Shown here: positions 22,511 to 33,897 of the stretch, in pieces
How the letters are laid out: every line of letters begins with the position of its first letter
Numbering within the stretch: the first letter of the stretch is position 1
NCBI GenBank assembly: GCA_009667805.1
Contig: CM019064.1
Coordinates: 76,568,400 to 76,632,399 of the forward strand
Reading direction: 5' to 3'
DNA from: Leptobrachium leishanense
Lineage: Eukaryota > Chordata > Amphibia > Anura > Megophryidae
Length of the DNA stretch: 64,000 nucleotides
The notes under the pieces: generated by a model
Databases searched by the model: none
Told to the model about the DNA's origin: nothing
What the model saw: the letters and a program-made list of their open reading frames with translations, nothing else
Made by a program: the position numbers and the translations under genes

Positions 22511-22689
22511 TCAGGTCTATTCACCAAAAGGTGAAACTCAGAATGACTGAAGTAGTGAGAATTCTAGGTCAAAATAGCCAAACCAGAAAAATTCTCCCAT
22601 TTAACTACACACTTTCCAAATCGGCTATTTGGTCTAGATTGTTGTCAGTTTTGCCAATTCTGAGTTTACCTTTTAGTGAATAGACCTGA
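22511..22689. mobile_element. MITE with TCAGG termini, 179 bp
   Basis: TCAGGTCTATTCACC and GGTAAAC...GAATAGACCTGA form the ends; the centre AGGTCAAAATAGCCAAACC is shared with the copies at 9938 and 25879. Confidence 0.8.
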
Positions 22690-22721
22690 TCATCTATATA
22701 TCTCAACTCCCCAGGGCTTGA

Positions 22722-23178
22722 CAAATTTCCTTTAATCTAGGAGCCAGCTACAAAAGTTAGGAGCCAGTTTTTTTGCTTCAGACTAACAAAGCTAAACAAC
22801 TAAATTTGTTTATCTTTATGGTATTTTGCAAGACTGAGTATGAGTGCTAATTTTCTTTTTGCCGGGTACTCACCGATACATTTAATGTCATGTGTCGCTT
22901 TCAAATAAATAAAGTTTTTGCTGAAAGCCTGTGCAATTTATGATAGTATTGAAACGTATGGCCAGACACCCCATCTACCCACTGCAGACAGACACACACT
23001 GACACACAACAGAACTCATAAATATATACAGTATTTACATTAAATGTAGGAGACAGGAAGAAAACATTGAAGCCAAGTAGATGTTTTTAGATGCCAAAGA
23101 CCGCTTTTAGATTGGTGTAAAATAAACTGGCAATTCAGGAGCCAGTGGCACCCAGACCCATGGATTTGTCAAATTTGG
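22722..23178. mobile_element. hAT-like element (CAGGGCTTGA family), degenerate
   Basis: CAGGGCTTGACAAATTTCC starts the copy and the right side (GGAGCCAGTGGCACC, TTTGTCAAATTT) is a decayed end. Words such as GATGCCAAAGACCGC and TTGGTGTAAAATAAACTGG match the complete element at 15602. 22860-23010 also contains a segment of the TAGGGATGCACC family (GTACTCACCGATAC). Confidence 0.65.
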
Positions 23179-23854
23179 GTTTGGGTGAAAATACAAATAG
23201 ACCTTGCGCTGCTCAAAGTGTCAATATTTCATCATTTGAGATTTTATCCAAATGATTCCTTTTACTTTAGTGGTGCCATGTAGATTTCATAGCAGCTAGT
23301 TCCTCTATACGGTGTACACACGCGTGGATATACAGGGAGGTTATGCTATTTGGTTCATCCTACACCATGTACACGCTATGCTAACATAGAAAAGTCACTG
23401 ACACTTTTGAAGATCTATAAATATGCAGTATGTCCATGAGTAGTTGGGGATTGTTTACGGTTTTTATCCATGTTGTTCACCCATCTGTATTCTGGCCTCG
23501 ATCTATAACGGTTTCAAGGTATACAGATTCTGAACCTCCTCTGTAAAGCACGCTGTCTGTTTGCGTTTTGTTAGAACGTTGAGGTTCTCGGATTCCCAGA
23601 CAGGAGAGCTCTTTATTAGCTTTATTAATGCTATTTTATGTATCAGTTGTCTGTGACGGCAGATGTACACCACGCTTTAACAACTCGACTGGCTGCGACG
23701 TCGCTGGTATCTTTGTGTGTGGACCCATCGAATAGTCAGTTTTGCAGAGCCCACGCGTGCTGGTACTATTGTTTTCTTACACTGAATAAAGGCCGACAAA
23801 TATTCAAGCCCAAGAGAGCACTGGTTCATCAACGCTCGCCGCGCTCACCATGGC
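23179..23854. other. No gene seen
   Basis: Unassigned sequence with no recognised repeat or coding signature. Confidence 0.35.
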
Positions 23855-24188
23855 TTAGGCTGCGGTCACATGCGTGCACTTTTCGCGTCCGTCTGACTGC
23901 ACTGTTTGCTGTACGTTGTAGCTTTTCAAAGGAGTTAAGAGAGAACAACACACAAAGCACGTGCACAATTTTTCACACACGGGCAACGCATGATGCAACA
24001 GACGCCAAAATGACATTGACGTGAAAAAGCTACAGACGTAGAGAAGTCTTTGCATACAGCTTTATTTTTCTCAACATCAGTCATAACTGATACAATGTAA
24101 TAGGGCTGAAACAACGAATCGATAATGAAAATAGTTGTCAACTATTCTCATCGATTAATCGCTTGTTCAATCGATTTGTGTACAGCAC

Positions 24189-25151
24189 TAGGGATGCACC
24201 GATACCACTTTTTTAAGACCGAGTACGAGTACAGATACTTTTGTTCAAGTACTCACCGATACCAATTACCGATACTTTTATTTTATGTCATGTGACGCTT
24301 TCCAATAAGAACAGACCTCCTATAAAGCCCCCAGGTCTCATGGATTTGCCCCAGCTCATGAATATTGCCCCAGCTCATGGATATCCTGACCCCAGCTCAT
24401 GGATATGCCCCCCTTGCTCATGGATATGCCCCCCTGCTCATGGATATGCCCCCCTTGCTCATGGATATGCCCCCCTTGCTCATGGATATGCCCCCCTTGC
24501 TCATGGATATGCCCCCCTTGCTCATGGATATGCCCCCCACTCTCCGCTCATACTTACCTTCCTTCAGCGCCGCCGGTAAAGTCTTCGCGCGCGCTCGCTC
24601 TCCTTGGAAGGACCCCAGCCGCGACCACCTGGGACCATGTGATCGCGGCTGGGGTCCTTCCAACGAGCGCACGCGCGGAAACTTTCCCGGCGTCGCTGAA
24701 GGAAGGCAAGTATGAGCGGAGAGCAGCTGCAGGCCTGTCTGAATGCTCTATCTGCATTTGGACAGGCCCTGCAGCTGCTCACTTTGTTTATACTTACCTT
24801 CCTTCAGCGACGCCAGGAAAGTTTCCGCGCGTGCGCTCGTTGGAAGGACCCCAGCCGCGATCACATGGTCCCACGTGGTCGCGGCTGGGGTCCTTCCAAG
24901 GAGCGCGCGAAGACTTTACCGGCGGCGCTGAAGGAAGGCAAGTATAAACAAAGTTAGGTGAGCAGCTGCAGGGCCTGTCCGAATGCCAATAGAGCATTCG
25001 GACAGCCGCCCCAGCCCCTCTGATGCCGGCTCAATGCCGGCTTCCAGTATCGGAAAAAAATATCGGGGGTACTGCACGAGTACCAAGTACTCCTGCAGTA
25101 CCCGGTATCGGCACCGATATCGATACTAGTATCGGTATCGGTGCAACCCTA
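24189..25151 (+). mobile_element. hAT-like element (TAGGGATGCACC family), innermost layer, perfect 8-bp TSD
   Basis: Ends TAGGGATGCACCGATACCAC and GGTATCGGTGCAACCCTA, flanked by TACAGCAC on both sides (24181-24188 and 25152-25159). The interior holds a G-rich minisatellite (24337-24540) and two inverted-repeat modules between 24545 and 24960 built from CTTACCTTCCTTCAGCG and GGACCCCAGCCGCGA blocks. No transposase. This copy establishes the family as hAT. Confidence 0.93.
24337..24540. repeat. C-rich minisatellite (inverse of the 1-414 array)
   Basis: About ten units of the form GCTCATGGATATGCCCCCC, about 20 bp, opposite in strand to the array at 1-414. The first units (GGATTTGCCCCAGCTCATG, then AATATTGCCCCAGCTC) are degenerate, exactly as at the edge of the first array. 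Open frames over it are spurious. Confidence 0.92.
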
Positions 25152-25878
25152 TACAGCACACTGATTATAGTCTGCGTTAAACGTTAATAACCTCTGACTC
25201 TGCTACGGTGCTGTCAGAGAAGACGTAAACTGAATAAAAACAAACTGGTTATGTCTGACATAACCCTAGAACTAAATCAGAGTAAAGCAGAAGCACAACT
25301 GCAGAAGCGCTATAACGAACCCTGGATACTGTCACTGGGTATGGGCGCTGTACTGCTGGTGTTTTAAACTTGCTTGAAGCTGGAGTCCTGTGCCGCCACC
25401 ACCCCCAACCTGCCTGCCACTCATTGGTCTGGAGCCGTCATTCTCTCACTCAGGTCAGGTCTTTTGCAAAACACCACTCCCTCACACTCTGGTGAAGTCC
25501 CTTGCCCAAACTCACTCCCACCTCCAGACCCTCCTCCCACTCAGTTTGTTCATGAAATTATTGTCAAGGGACACTCTACGCACCCTGACCACTTAATCTT
25601 ATTAATGTGGTGAGGTTGTGTGGAGTGCTGCCCCTTCTCGCCCTTTCGTGCTGACATCATCTGAGCACTCGTAGCAGCGTTTGTTTGGGGAGAAAGCAGA
25701 CATGGGCTTAAGCTGCGCACACTGCATCAATCCATCACTGACCATGCGCTCACAAACCTGGTGTGCAAAAAGTATGCAATTTGCGTGTATGTACAAAAGT
25801 AATATACACTACACAAATTGCATACGAAAAGAAAAAAAAAGGGAGATTCAGGGATTTTCTGTTTTTTTTTCTACACTA

Positions 25879-26059
25879 TCAGGGTTATTCAGAGAGCGTG
25901 AAAAGCAGGAGAATGACTGGAGAATGAAAAATTCTAGGTCAAAATAGCCAAACCAGAAAGCCAAACCCTTTCATCTCACTTTCCAAAATCAGCGATTTTG
26001 ACCTAGAATTTTTCATTCTCCAGTCATTCTCCTGCTTTTCACACTCTGAATAACCCTGA
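25879..26059. mobile_element. MITE with TCAGGGTTATTC termini, 181 bp
   Basis: Same family as 9938-10121. TA lies on both sides here. It is inserted into the middle-layer hAT element of the nest. Confidence 0.85.
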
Positions 26060-26454
26060 TAATATTCCTTTTAAGTAAAAACAAAGTTTAATTTTTTATC
26101 AAATGAAGCAATTATTTTTTGATTAGTGGCCCAACTAAATCGATTATGCAAATCGTTAGTTTCAGCCCTACAATATAACCACAATCTCATCCGTTATAAA
26201 GCAAATCCGTTTCAACAGACACACTGTGCGCAAATGTGACCGCAGCCTTCACTCAGATAGGCGTGCAGACAGTGACTGACAAGTTATGCATTGATATTAT
26301 TCGCTGTACTCATGCGCACTTTATTCTCAGCTAATTGCTCACAAGTACACAAATCGTCCGCGCCCCCCACCACCCAGACATGTACAGGGAATTTTTTCAT
26401 CAATGTGCAACCTCCAACATTTTACCCTGTTCTACCAGTGTTTTAAAATGAACC

Positions 26455-27595
26455 ATTGCGCCTTGCTGGTAACTCCTCTTCAATGCCTCTATCAGTTGAC
26501 GTACCTCTAGGCTTTGTCCTAGGTCCTCTGCTCATCTATCAACAGCTTTGGTTTTAAATACCACCTCTATGCGGATGATACTTCGAGCCACCTCTCCACC
26601 CCTGATTGCTCTTGTCCTGTCTTTTCCAAAGTCAGCGACTGTTAATCTGGCATTTCCTCCCTGGACGGCCTCTCACCACCTAAAGATCAACATGTCCAAG
26701 ACGGACTTACCAATTCCTCCAATGCCTCCCCACCTCCTGACTTCTCTATCGTGGTATCACTATCTCCACGTCAAACCAGGTTCGCTGTCTGAGTTACACT
26801 GGATGTGGGGGATGAAGGAAAGAGCGGGGTCAAGTGTCTTTCCTCCTGCTGCCGCTACCAACTACATATTTCCAGAATTCAGCCATTTATCGCTGACACC
26901 ACAAAGCAACTCACCCATGCCCTTGTAATCTCCCAACTTTACTGTTGTAAAAATCTTCTTGCAGGCCTCCCTCTCTCCTGGCTCACCCCCGCTACAATCC
27001 ATTCTTAACGCCTCTGCCAGGCTCATCCACCTCACCCGCCGCTCCCCTCTACGAGTCCCTTCACAGGCTCCCCATCCACTGTATAAATTAAATTCCAAAT
27101 CCTTACCCTGACCTACAAAGCTCTCACTAACTCTGCTCCCCATTACCTGTCCTCACCAATCACCAAATACAACCCAGCCCACTCCATGAGATCAAACCGT
27201 GACCTGCGCCTAGCTTCTCCCCGCATCACCTCTTCCCATGACTGCAGGACTTCTCACGACACACAGCCCCCCCATCCTCTGGAACGTTCTCTCTCATACG
27301 ATGACACTTTCCCCTAGTTCCCCTTCCTTCAAATGCTCCCGTATGACATTCCTATTCAGTCAAGCCTACCACCCGACTCACTGATACACCTCCCTGCCCC
27401 AAACAGTCCATCACTCTCACCTTGCAATCCTCTGTTTCCACCCCAACCCTTCTAGATTGTGAGTTCCCATGGGAATAGAGCCCTTGTTTCATGTGTTGGT
27501 TTATCAAAATGTTGCTCAATGGATTTTAACCAGGTCTATTGTGCCCATTGTACAGCGCTGTGGAATATGCTGGCGCTTCATAAAAAATAAGACAG
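26455..27595 (+). pseudogene. L2-like retrotransposon, decayed reverse transcriptase and 3' tail
   Basis: Short reading pieces in several frames resemble an L2-clade reverse transcriptase: VPLGFVLGPLLIY, then FKYHLYADDT with the YADD catalytic motif at 26568-26579, later ALVISQLYCCKNLLAGLPLS, and LTLTYKALTNSAPHYLSS. Frameshifts and stops separate them. The element ends with TTGTACAGCGCTGTGGAATA and GCTGGCGCTTCATAAA, the common 3' tail in this window. The 5' end is truncated near 26455. Confidence 0.85.
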
Positions 27596-30500
27596 CTAGT
27601 CTCCTTGACATCATTTGTCCGGTTGAAACGTTCAAAATGCCAGACATGCAACTTTGCTAAGAATTTCTGGTATGCAGATCCTTCAGGGAAATGGTTTATG
27701 GTGTCTATGTACCAAGAGGGTGAAAAAGAAAAAGAAAAAACAGTAATGTGACATGAGCGTTCTTAAAGGGATAGTCAAAGCTGAAAACATTCTTGTTCAC
27801 GGTACTGAGGAAGATGTATTCACCGATTATCATGCCCAGGCATCGATCCAGGTCGGAAGAGTCGTGTTCACAAGTTTGAGGACCAAATCAAATGAAGGAA
27901 CTCAGATGCTGTGGACCAAGTCAGACAAATGGAGGAGCCAGGGAGGCGATTTGATACTTTTAGGAATCAGGCATGTGCAGAAATGTACAAGTCACCGGCT
28001 ATCCGGAGCCCCAGGCTGAGCATTACACTCCTGCTGGATGGTTGCACCAGGTTTTTGTTCCTTTGGTTAGTAGGTGAATAATCGTGGCTGAAGCATATCC
28101 CTCCTCTAAGGGCAAGATCGGGCTAGGCCCACTTCACCATGTTCAGGGACCAGATAAGTTGATGTAAGGGAATCATGGAATAATCGCCAATCCTTACGCT
28201 CTCCCCGTGTCTCTCCCAGAGAAGATTAATGTAGCGGAGTTTGCATAAACAGCTTGATGATTAAAAGATGAAATCTGATCGCCATTATGCCAGGAAGGAC
28301 GTGGATTCCCTCCTTTATAGTATGACTGGAAGCGGCTTCCAACGGAGATGGTTACATTCTTTTGGATAAGCAAAAATAACAGGTCTGAAAAAGGTCAAAT
28401 CCGACTGCGAGACATTTCTATCCCCCCCCCCCCCCGTTTGAACTTTTAGGTCAGATAATGACAGCTCCATCAGACATGGTTACGGCATCTACATGGTATA
28501 GAAAAATTAATTTGGAAGGCTGCGTTATACATGTCACAAGCAAGTCTGATCCACTGCAATTTTCTGGAGATTTTGCACCTGTCCATACTACATATTGGGA
28601 TGTGGGGAAGTTGGTGTCCTAATTATCTGAGAGATATTTACCGGGGGGGGGGGGGGGATCTGTAAGCTTTATGTTTAACTCCTTCACTACCAAGAAACAT
28701 TTGCCAAAAGCAAAAACATTTGAAACACAGGATGTGTACTTAACCCCTTAACGACAGGTGTCACCTGTCGGGGGGGGGGGTCAATGCCGGCTAGGTGTAC
28801 TGGTACTCGCAACACGGGCCGACTGAGGAGGGGGGGGGGAAGGCAGCCGATTGAAGTCGACAGGGTGTACCTTTATGCCCTGCGTCGTCAAGGCCCACCC
28901 GCTGCGCGGACGTCATAGGACATCGAGGTTAAGAAGGAGCACTATGCTTTTTAGTAGAGTGTCCCTTTTTGTCCCCTTAAATAATTGGGCAGAGGCTACT
29001 GACAGGCTCTGCCGAATTATTTCTTTGAAAATTTCATTTTTGCCCCATTTTACTCACATTTCATCCCTCTACATGCTCCGTTCCTCTTCCGCTCAGGGAC
29101 TCAGTGAGGCTGTTCTGCGCAATTTGCGCTCCCGGCATAGGGTAAGAAATGCAAACTGCACACAGAGTCGGGACTTACGTCACGTAGCAGCTGCTCAGAA
29201 TGAGGGATCAGAACTTTGCGCATGCACAGATCCGATCCATTGGCTGCCTGAGATCAATCACTGTAGCAAGCGGTCTCCGTGAGGGCGACAATTGGCATGC
29301 CGAGTGCCAACGTCACTGGTAACCGGCAGCTGGGAAATTCAAATTCCCAGGCTGCTGGCGACACTGAGTGGAGTGGGGCAAACTCCTTCACTTCAACCGC
29401 TGTTTTAGGCAAAAATAAATAAAGGGGGGGGGCTGGGGCACTCCTTCCATCCTGACCATTTTAAAAATATAAAAGCAGTCAGGCTTTAGGAGTAGAGTAA
29501 TAAACACCAGCGATAATCCATTACACACCAGAGGGGATCACAGGGAGCTCACAGCAGGACATAACCGACTGATATCGATCTTTAGTACCAACTATCGAAT
29601 ACAAGTGCTATATCACATTGGAGCATACCAGCTCCAGGCATCTAAAAATGCTTTATATTCCATTAGCAAGTATATCTGGCCATTATAATCAGCAGAATCA
29701 AGCCAGGCTTAGCATGAACGATGTGTAAATCCATAACCTGATTTAGAATGGTAGGAAAGGTCAGGGTAAGTTTTGTCAAATCAAATAGGTGGGGGGGGGG
29801 GTTTACACAAACAAATGCACGTTTTTGTGTGTTTTATTAAGTTTTGGCCCTTTTCTTTGACCAGTTCTCCCCCCCCTCCTTTCCATGGAAGCTGAACCGC
29901 CCCCTGCACTCAAAGGGTTCTCCATGGAAGTTGACATTCGCCGGCCACCCTCTGCCTCTCACAGCTTAACGATTTCTGGATCCAGATCCACACGACATCC
30001 ATTAGGTGGCAGCTTTCATTATTCAATTTAACAGCGAAGGGCAAAGGATCAAGAGCTGCTGGTAGAGAGTACCCCCCCCCATCAATTTCACGCGTACACA
30101 AAATAATCCTTTAAGGATTAGCAAATGCTACAACAGCAAGTTTACAGACAAGTCGTGCAGAACAAGATTAGGGCACAATCACACAACTTTCTGGAAAAGG
30201 CGCAAAGAGGAAAGTTTTTCTTTTAGTGGACTATTTGAATAAAAAAAAAAAAAAAAGGACTTTCTGTGATTAAAACAGGACTAAAAGGGATAACATGTGA
30301 GTGAGGGAAATTGAAGGTTAAATATGAACCTCTCCTGTCCCCCTCCACATCTTCCATCTCAACCATTTCGTCCCTTTGAAAACGCATTTTATTCCAATGC
30401 CGCCCCTTGAGCACTGCACCGGCCACGACATATATTACGTCCTTGAGCTGCATGTGTCAGGTGACCAGCAGGAGGCTGGATGCTTGAACGCATTGAGAGC

Positions 30501-31005
30501 CGTTGTATGCAGGAGAGCCCCAAGAGTCCAAGTCCTGCAGAAGCAAAGATAAGTGCATGCTGATCTGAGCTTCTGGGTGGGGCTAACCTCTTGTACTGGG
30601 AAGGGCTGAATTAGCCTTCCAGATAATGGAGAGAGAGCACTACGGGTCACTGGGAGCACACCATCGGGTGGCCACAGTGCCTAGTGTCCCTTTAACCCCC
30701 TGCCGCCATGGCTACAGTGAGGCATGCGGTCCTGAATGCAACATAGCCGCCCTGCTGCTTTCCGGCAACTCCTACAGCCCGCCTCCCTTACCTGTGGCTG
30801 ATCACCGTCAATGGCTGAAGTGGGACTGCCTGAACGAGGGCAGCACTTCTGCAGCCAATGACGATCAGCCGCAGGAAAAGGAGGCAGGCCGTAAGAGCAG
30901 CCAGAGAGCTGCAGGGCGTGCTATACTGCCCCTCGGTGTTCAAGGGTTATAGTGTGCCCGTTCTTCCCAAAATAAGTTGCTCTCACTTAAAATGGATTAA
31001 CTCCA
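27596..31005. other. No gene seen; dispersed-repeat fragments and G runs
   Basis: 27600-28680 looks single-copy. Long G or C runs lie at 28422-28435, 28643-28657, 28770-28780, 28830-28839 and 29791-29801. 28740 carries TTAACCCCTTAACGACAGG, a piggyBac-like end. 28910-29490 resembles 18895-19460. 29500-30990 is unassigned; a 108-codon plus-strand frame at 30626 has no resemblance to known proteins. Confidence 0.4.
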
Positions 31006-31009
31006 TTAA

Positions 31010-31677
31010 AGGAACACTCCAAGCTGAAAATCACCCCCCTTTTTTTACTTTATATTAAACCTATTGCCCTAACTAGTCAACCTATTGCCCTAACTAGTCA
31101 TTCAGTACATATATTTTTTAATGTTATACTTACCCTAAAAATTACACTTTTCCAACGGCGTTTTTTTTTACTCACCTCCCTCCTCTTCCGCTCCCGTCGT
31201 GTTAAAGTTGGAACTTGGCTTAAGGTTTACGTGCAAAGCGCGCATGCGCGCCTATCACGTAAACCAGCCAATCAGCTCATTCAACCGCGCATGCGCGGAG
31301 CAGCGCACGTTCACAAGCGGTGAGCTGAAGTTCACCCCGCCTGCTCGTCTAAAAACTTAGGCGGAGGAGAAGGCGGAGGAGACGGCAGCCGCTCCAGCTC
31401 CTTCTCCTGCACGTTCCCGCGACTCTGCCAGAGTGGTGGGACGTCATCGCGCTTCTAGCGCGATGACCTCCCAGCTTTGCCGAGAGTTCCAAAACGCGGG
31501 GACTTGAAACCCAATCGGCTGATTGACAGCTGGGAGGGCGGAGTAAAGTCCACCGCTTCTCTCAGCAATATCAGCCGATCGGGAAAAGGTAGAAGGCTGG
31601 GGGAAAAAAAATGGGATACTTCAGGCAATATGACCACCTTAAAAATCTGAGGTGGTCATATTGCCTGGAGTATCCCT
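31010..31677. mobile_element. TTAA-flanked MITE, 668 bp
   Basis: TTAA at 31006-31009 and 31678-31681; ends AGGAACACTCCAAGC and GCCTGGAGTATCCCT. Near the right end GGTGGTCATATTGCC has an inverted partner, GGCAATATGACCACC. The left part holds a duplicated phrase CCTATTGCCCTAACTAGTCA at 31068-31100. Same family as 21355-21894. Confidence 0.85.
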
Positions 31678-31681
31678 TTAA

Positions 31682-33413
31682 TGTGATGGCAAATATTTTG
31701 CTGACAATTTCTAAAATAATAAAAATTAGCCATTCCCTAAGGTTTCGCTGACCCTCACATGAGGACAAGGCTCTGAGTGGAGAGCCAGCCTACAGAGTTC
31801 ACCATTGGTTGTTGGTGAACGGACGAGTCAGAGTCTGTCAAACATCGCTGAACAATTACCACCAGTTTGCTCCACCCACGAAGGGAGAAAAATTGAGGTA
31901 CCCATTGCCTTGCCAGGGCACAGGCAGTCCCCCTGAAGCCAGTTATTGTTCTAAGCTGATGGAAAGTGAGGCGGGCCACAAAGCCAAGGGACCTGCAGCG
32001 TTGCAGCCTGCCGTCCACAAGAGCCCCGGCATTTAAGGGTTGAGGGCATCAGTGTTCCTCTGAGAAGAATTTGTTTGGACAATCATCACCAAGTATTGAG
32101 AAAATCTTTGTAATATAACAGTGGATGGGCCAGTTTAGGCCGGATTCGTTTTAAGGGGGGGGGGGTTGAATAAAGGAAATTTAGGGCAGTGAAACCAACT
32201 AGAAGACATTTGTCTAGTGCAGGGGTCCAGATGTTTTGAAATTACATTTCCCATGAGGCTCTGCCAACCTAAGGAGTAGCTGAGCATGATGGAACAGAGA
32301 ACCAAAACATCAAGAGCCAAGTTTGCTAACCAATCACTTAGCTGCGAGGAAATAAACCGACGCTCGAGAAATGTCAGATACTCCCCAAACTCAAATAATC
32401 TTCTTGCGGTGGTAGGGTCAGGAGAAGATGTACGCTTACAAATTTTTCATCTATGTAGAACTATAGGTCTTTTATGAACCAATATTGGTTTTCCATCAGC
32501 TATTTGTAAGGTGTGCTCAGCAAGTTTTGACCAGGTAGAGGCAAAGACCATGGACTTCGAAAGGGTGTATATATAAATAACCCCCCCCCCCTCTCCATCA
32601 ACGCAAGGCTGCCTTGAACACTACCCCTGTGACGGATCTCTGCTCGGATATTTAGATTTCATAACGTGCACTGCCCCAGCTGGATTTAGAGGCTTCAATC
32701 AAGACATTTTGCTGTCCTTGTTATTTCTATTCCATTCAATCCACATAGAATTTCAAATGAAAATCGATTTTCTTTATAGATTTTCCCAGGGAAGGTCTCA
32801 TTTGTGATGATATGCTGTCTATTCACAATATGCCTAGAATATTTCTCATTCCTCACCGCTCTCAGGTCATTCTCTGATCTTCTTACAATTTATTATTTCT
32901 TCCCTGTTGAGTGTCAGCAGAGAGAGAAAAAAAAAAGTGGGTATGATTACGGATTCCTAGATGTACACATTGGCATCAGTTATGCTGAAAAGGATAGTCT
33001 ATGGTTAAAACTGGATGTCAAGAGGTTAAACTTTAACCACTCCTGCCCTCCCATTTTAATCCTAGACAGAATACTCACATTTGATCCAACTTCCATTGAA
33101 GCCCCAGCTGTCACATGATTGAACATCAAGTGTACTTCAGTTGAGTGTCCAGACAGTCCAGTTGACTTTGAGCGCCATCGATAGCCAGGAATGAAGTGTT
33201 GTTCATTCAGACTTTTGTGAAGAAGTCAGAGTTCATCCCCCACACTCTGCAGGGATCATGAAGGGATGGATCAGTCCTCAAACTGTGTTGGGGGGGGGGG
33301 AACATTCTGGTGACTAACCACTGAATTTGCAGTGGAAGGTTGTCCTGCCTAGAGAGTGCGCGTTTACAATAACCGGAGCAAGGCTTGGTGAATCCAAAGG
33401 ACAGGCAGCAACA
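31682..33413. other. No gene seen; one decayed hAT MITE
   Basis: 32219-32330 (TGCAGGGGTCCAGATGTTTT, ATTACATTTCCCATGAGGC) is a decayed relative of the MITE at 9648. G or C runs at 32155-32165, 32581-32591 and 33290-33300. The remainder is unassigned. Confidence 0.45.
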
Positions 33414-33830
33414 GGCTGGGATCAGACTAACGCATTTTTAATGTGCGTTTAGGCGCACTTAATCACGGACGCGTTAGCAGCAAATGACGGCCAATATACG
33501 AAGTACGGTCGCACGAAAGTCCGGCTGCGCAACGCAAGTTGAGAATGAACGCATTTTTTCGAGAACGCAGAACCGCTAGTACTGACGTACAGAGTGCGCT
33601 GCGGCGGCATAGCGGCGTGTGATAATAGGAGATGTCAGACGCTGCTAATGTCCAGCCTAATGTCCAGACACAAAAAGTGTTTTGACGATCCATATAAAAA
33701 AAAAAAAAAAAAAATATCCACGAAAATCCACGTCGTTTGACAGTTTTCGCACAGTGAAAAAAATACGTCAATGTGTTCGGACACACTTTTTGACGGTCGC
33801 TGCAAATAATGCGCTCGTTTGACCCTAGCC
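33414..33830. mobile_element. Harbinger-like MITE, 417 bp
   Basis: Ends GGCTGGGATCAGACTAACGC and GCGCTCGTTTGACCCTAGCC; right flank TTA, left flank ACA. Interior words match 41177-41602 (CCGCTAGTACTGACGTACAG). Confidence 0.75.
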
Positions 33831-33897
33831 TTAGAGACCTATCTTTGACTCGTCACCAAAATTGTATGGGGGGGGGGTGAACAAAACCCAGGACATA

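Larger units (their letters stand above)
24101..26170. mobile_element. hAT-like element (TAGGGCTGAAAC family), middle layer
   Basis: Ends TAGGGCTGAAACAACGAATC and GTTAGTTTCAGCCCTA. Flanks CAATGTAA and CAATATAA differ at one base of eight. Subtracting the two elements inserted in it leaves about 917 bp, close to the 872 bp of the unbroken copy at 50194-51065, and both share the interior TTGAAGCTGGAGTCCTGTGC. Non-autonomous. Confidence 0.88.
23858..26247. mobile_element. Harbinger-like MITE, outermost layer of a nest
   Basis: Ends GGCTGCGGTCACATGCGTG and CACAAATGTGACCGCAGCC-like sequence (the last 14 bases are exact complements of the first 14). Left flank is TTA; right flank TTC is a one-base variant. 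The net element is only about 320 bp (23858-24100 plus 26171-26247); the rest is inserted DNA. Confidence 0.7.
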
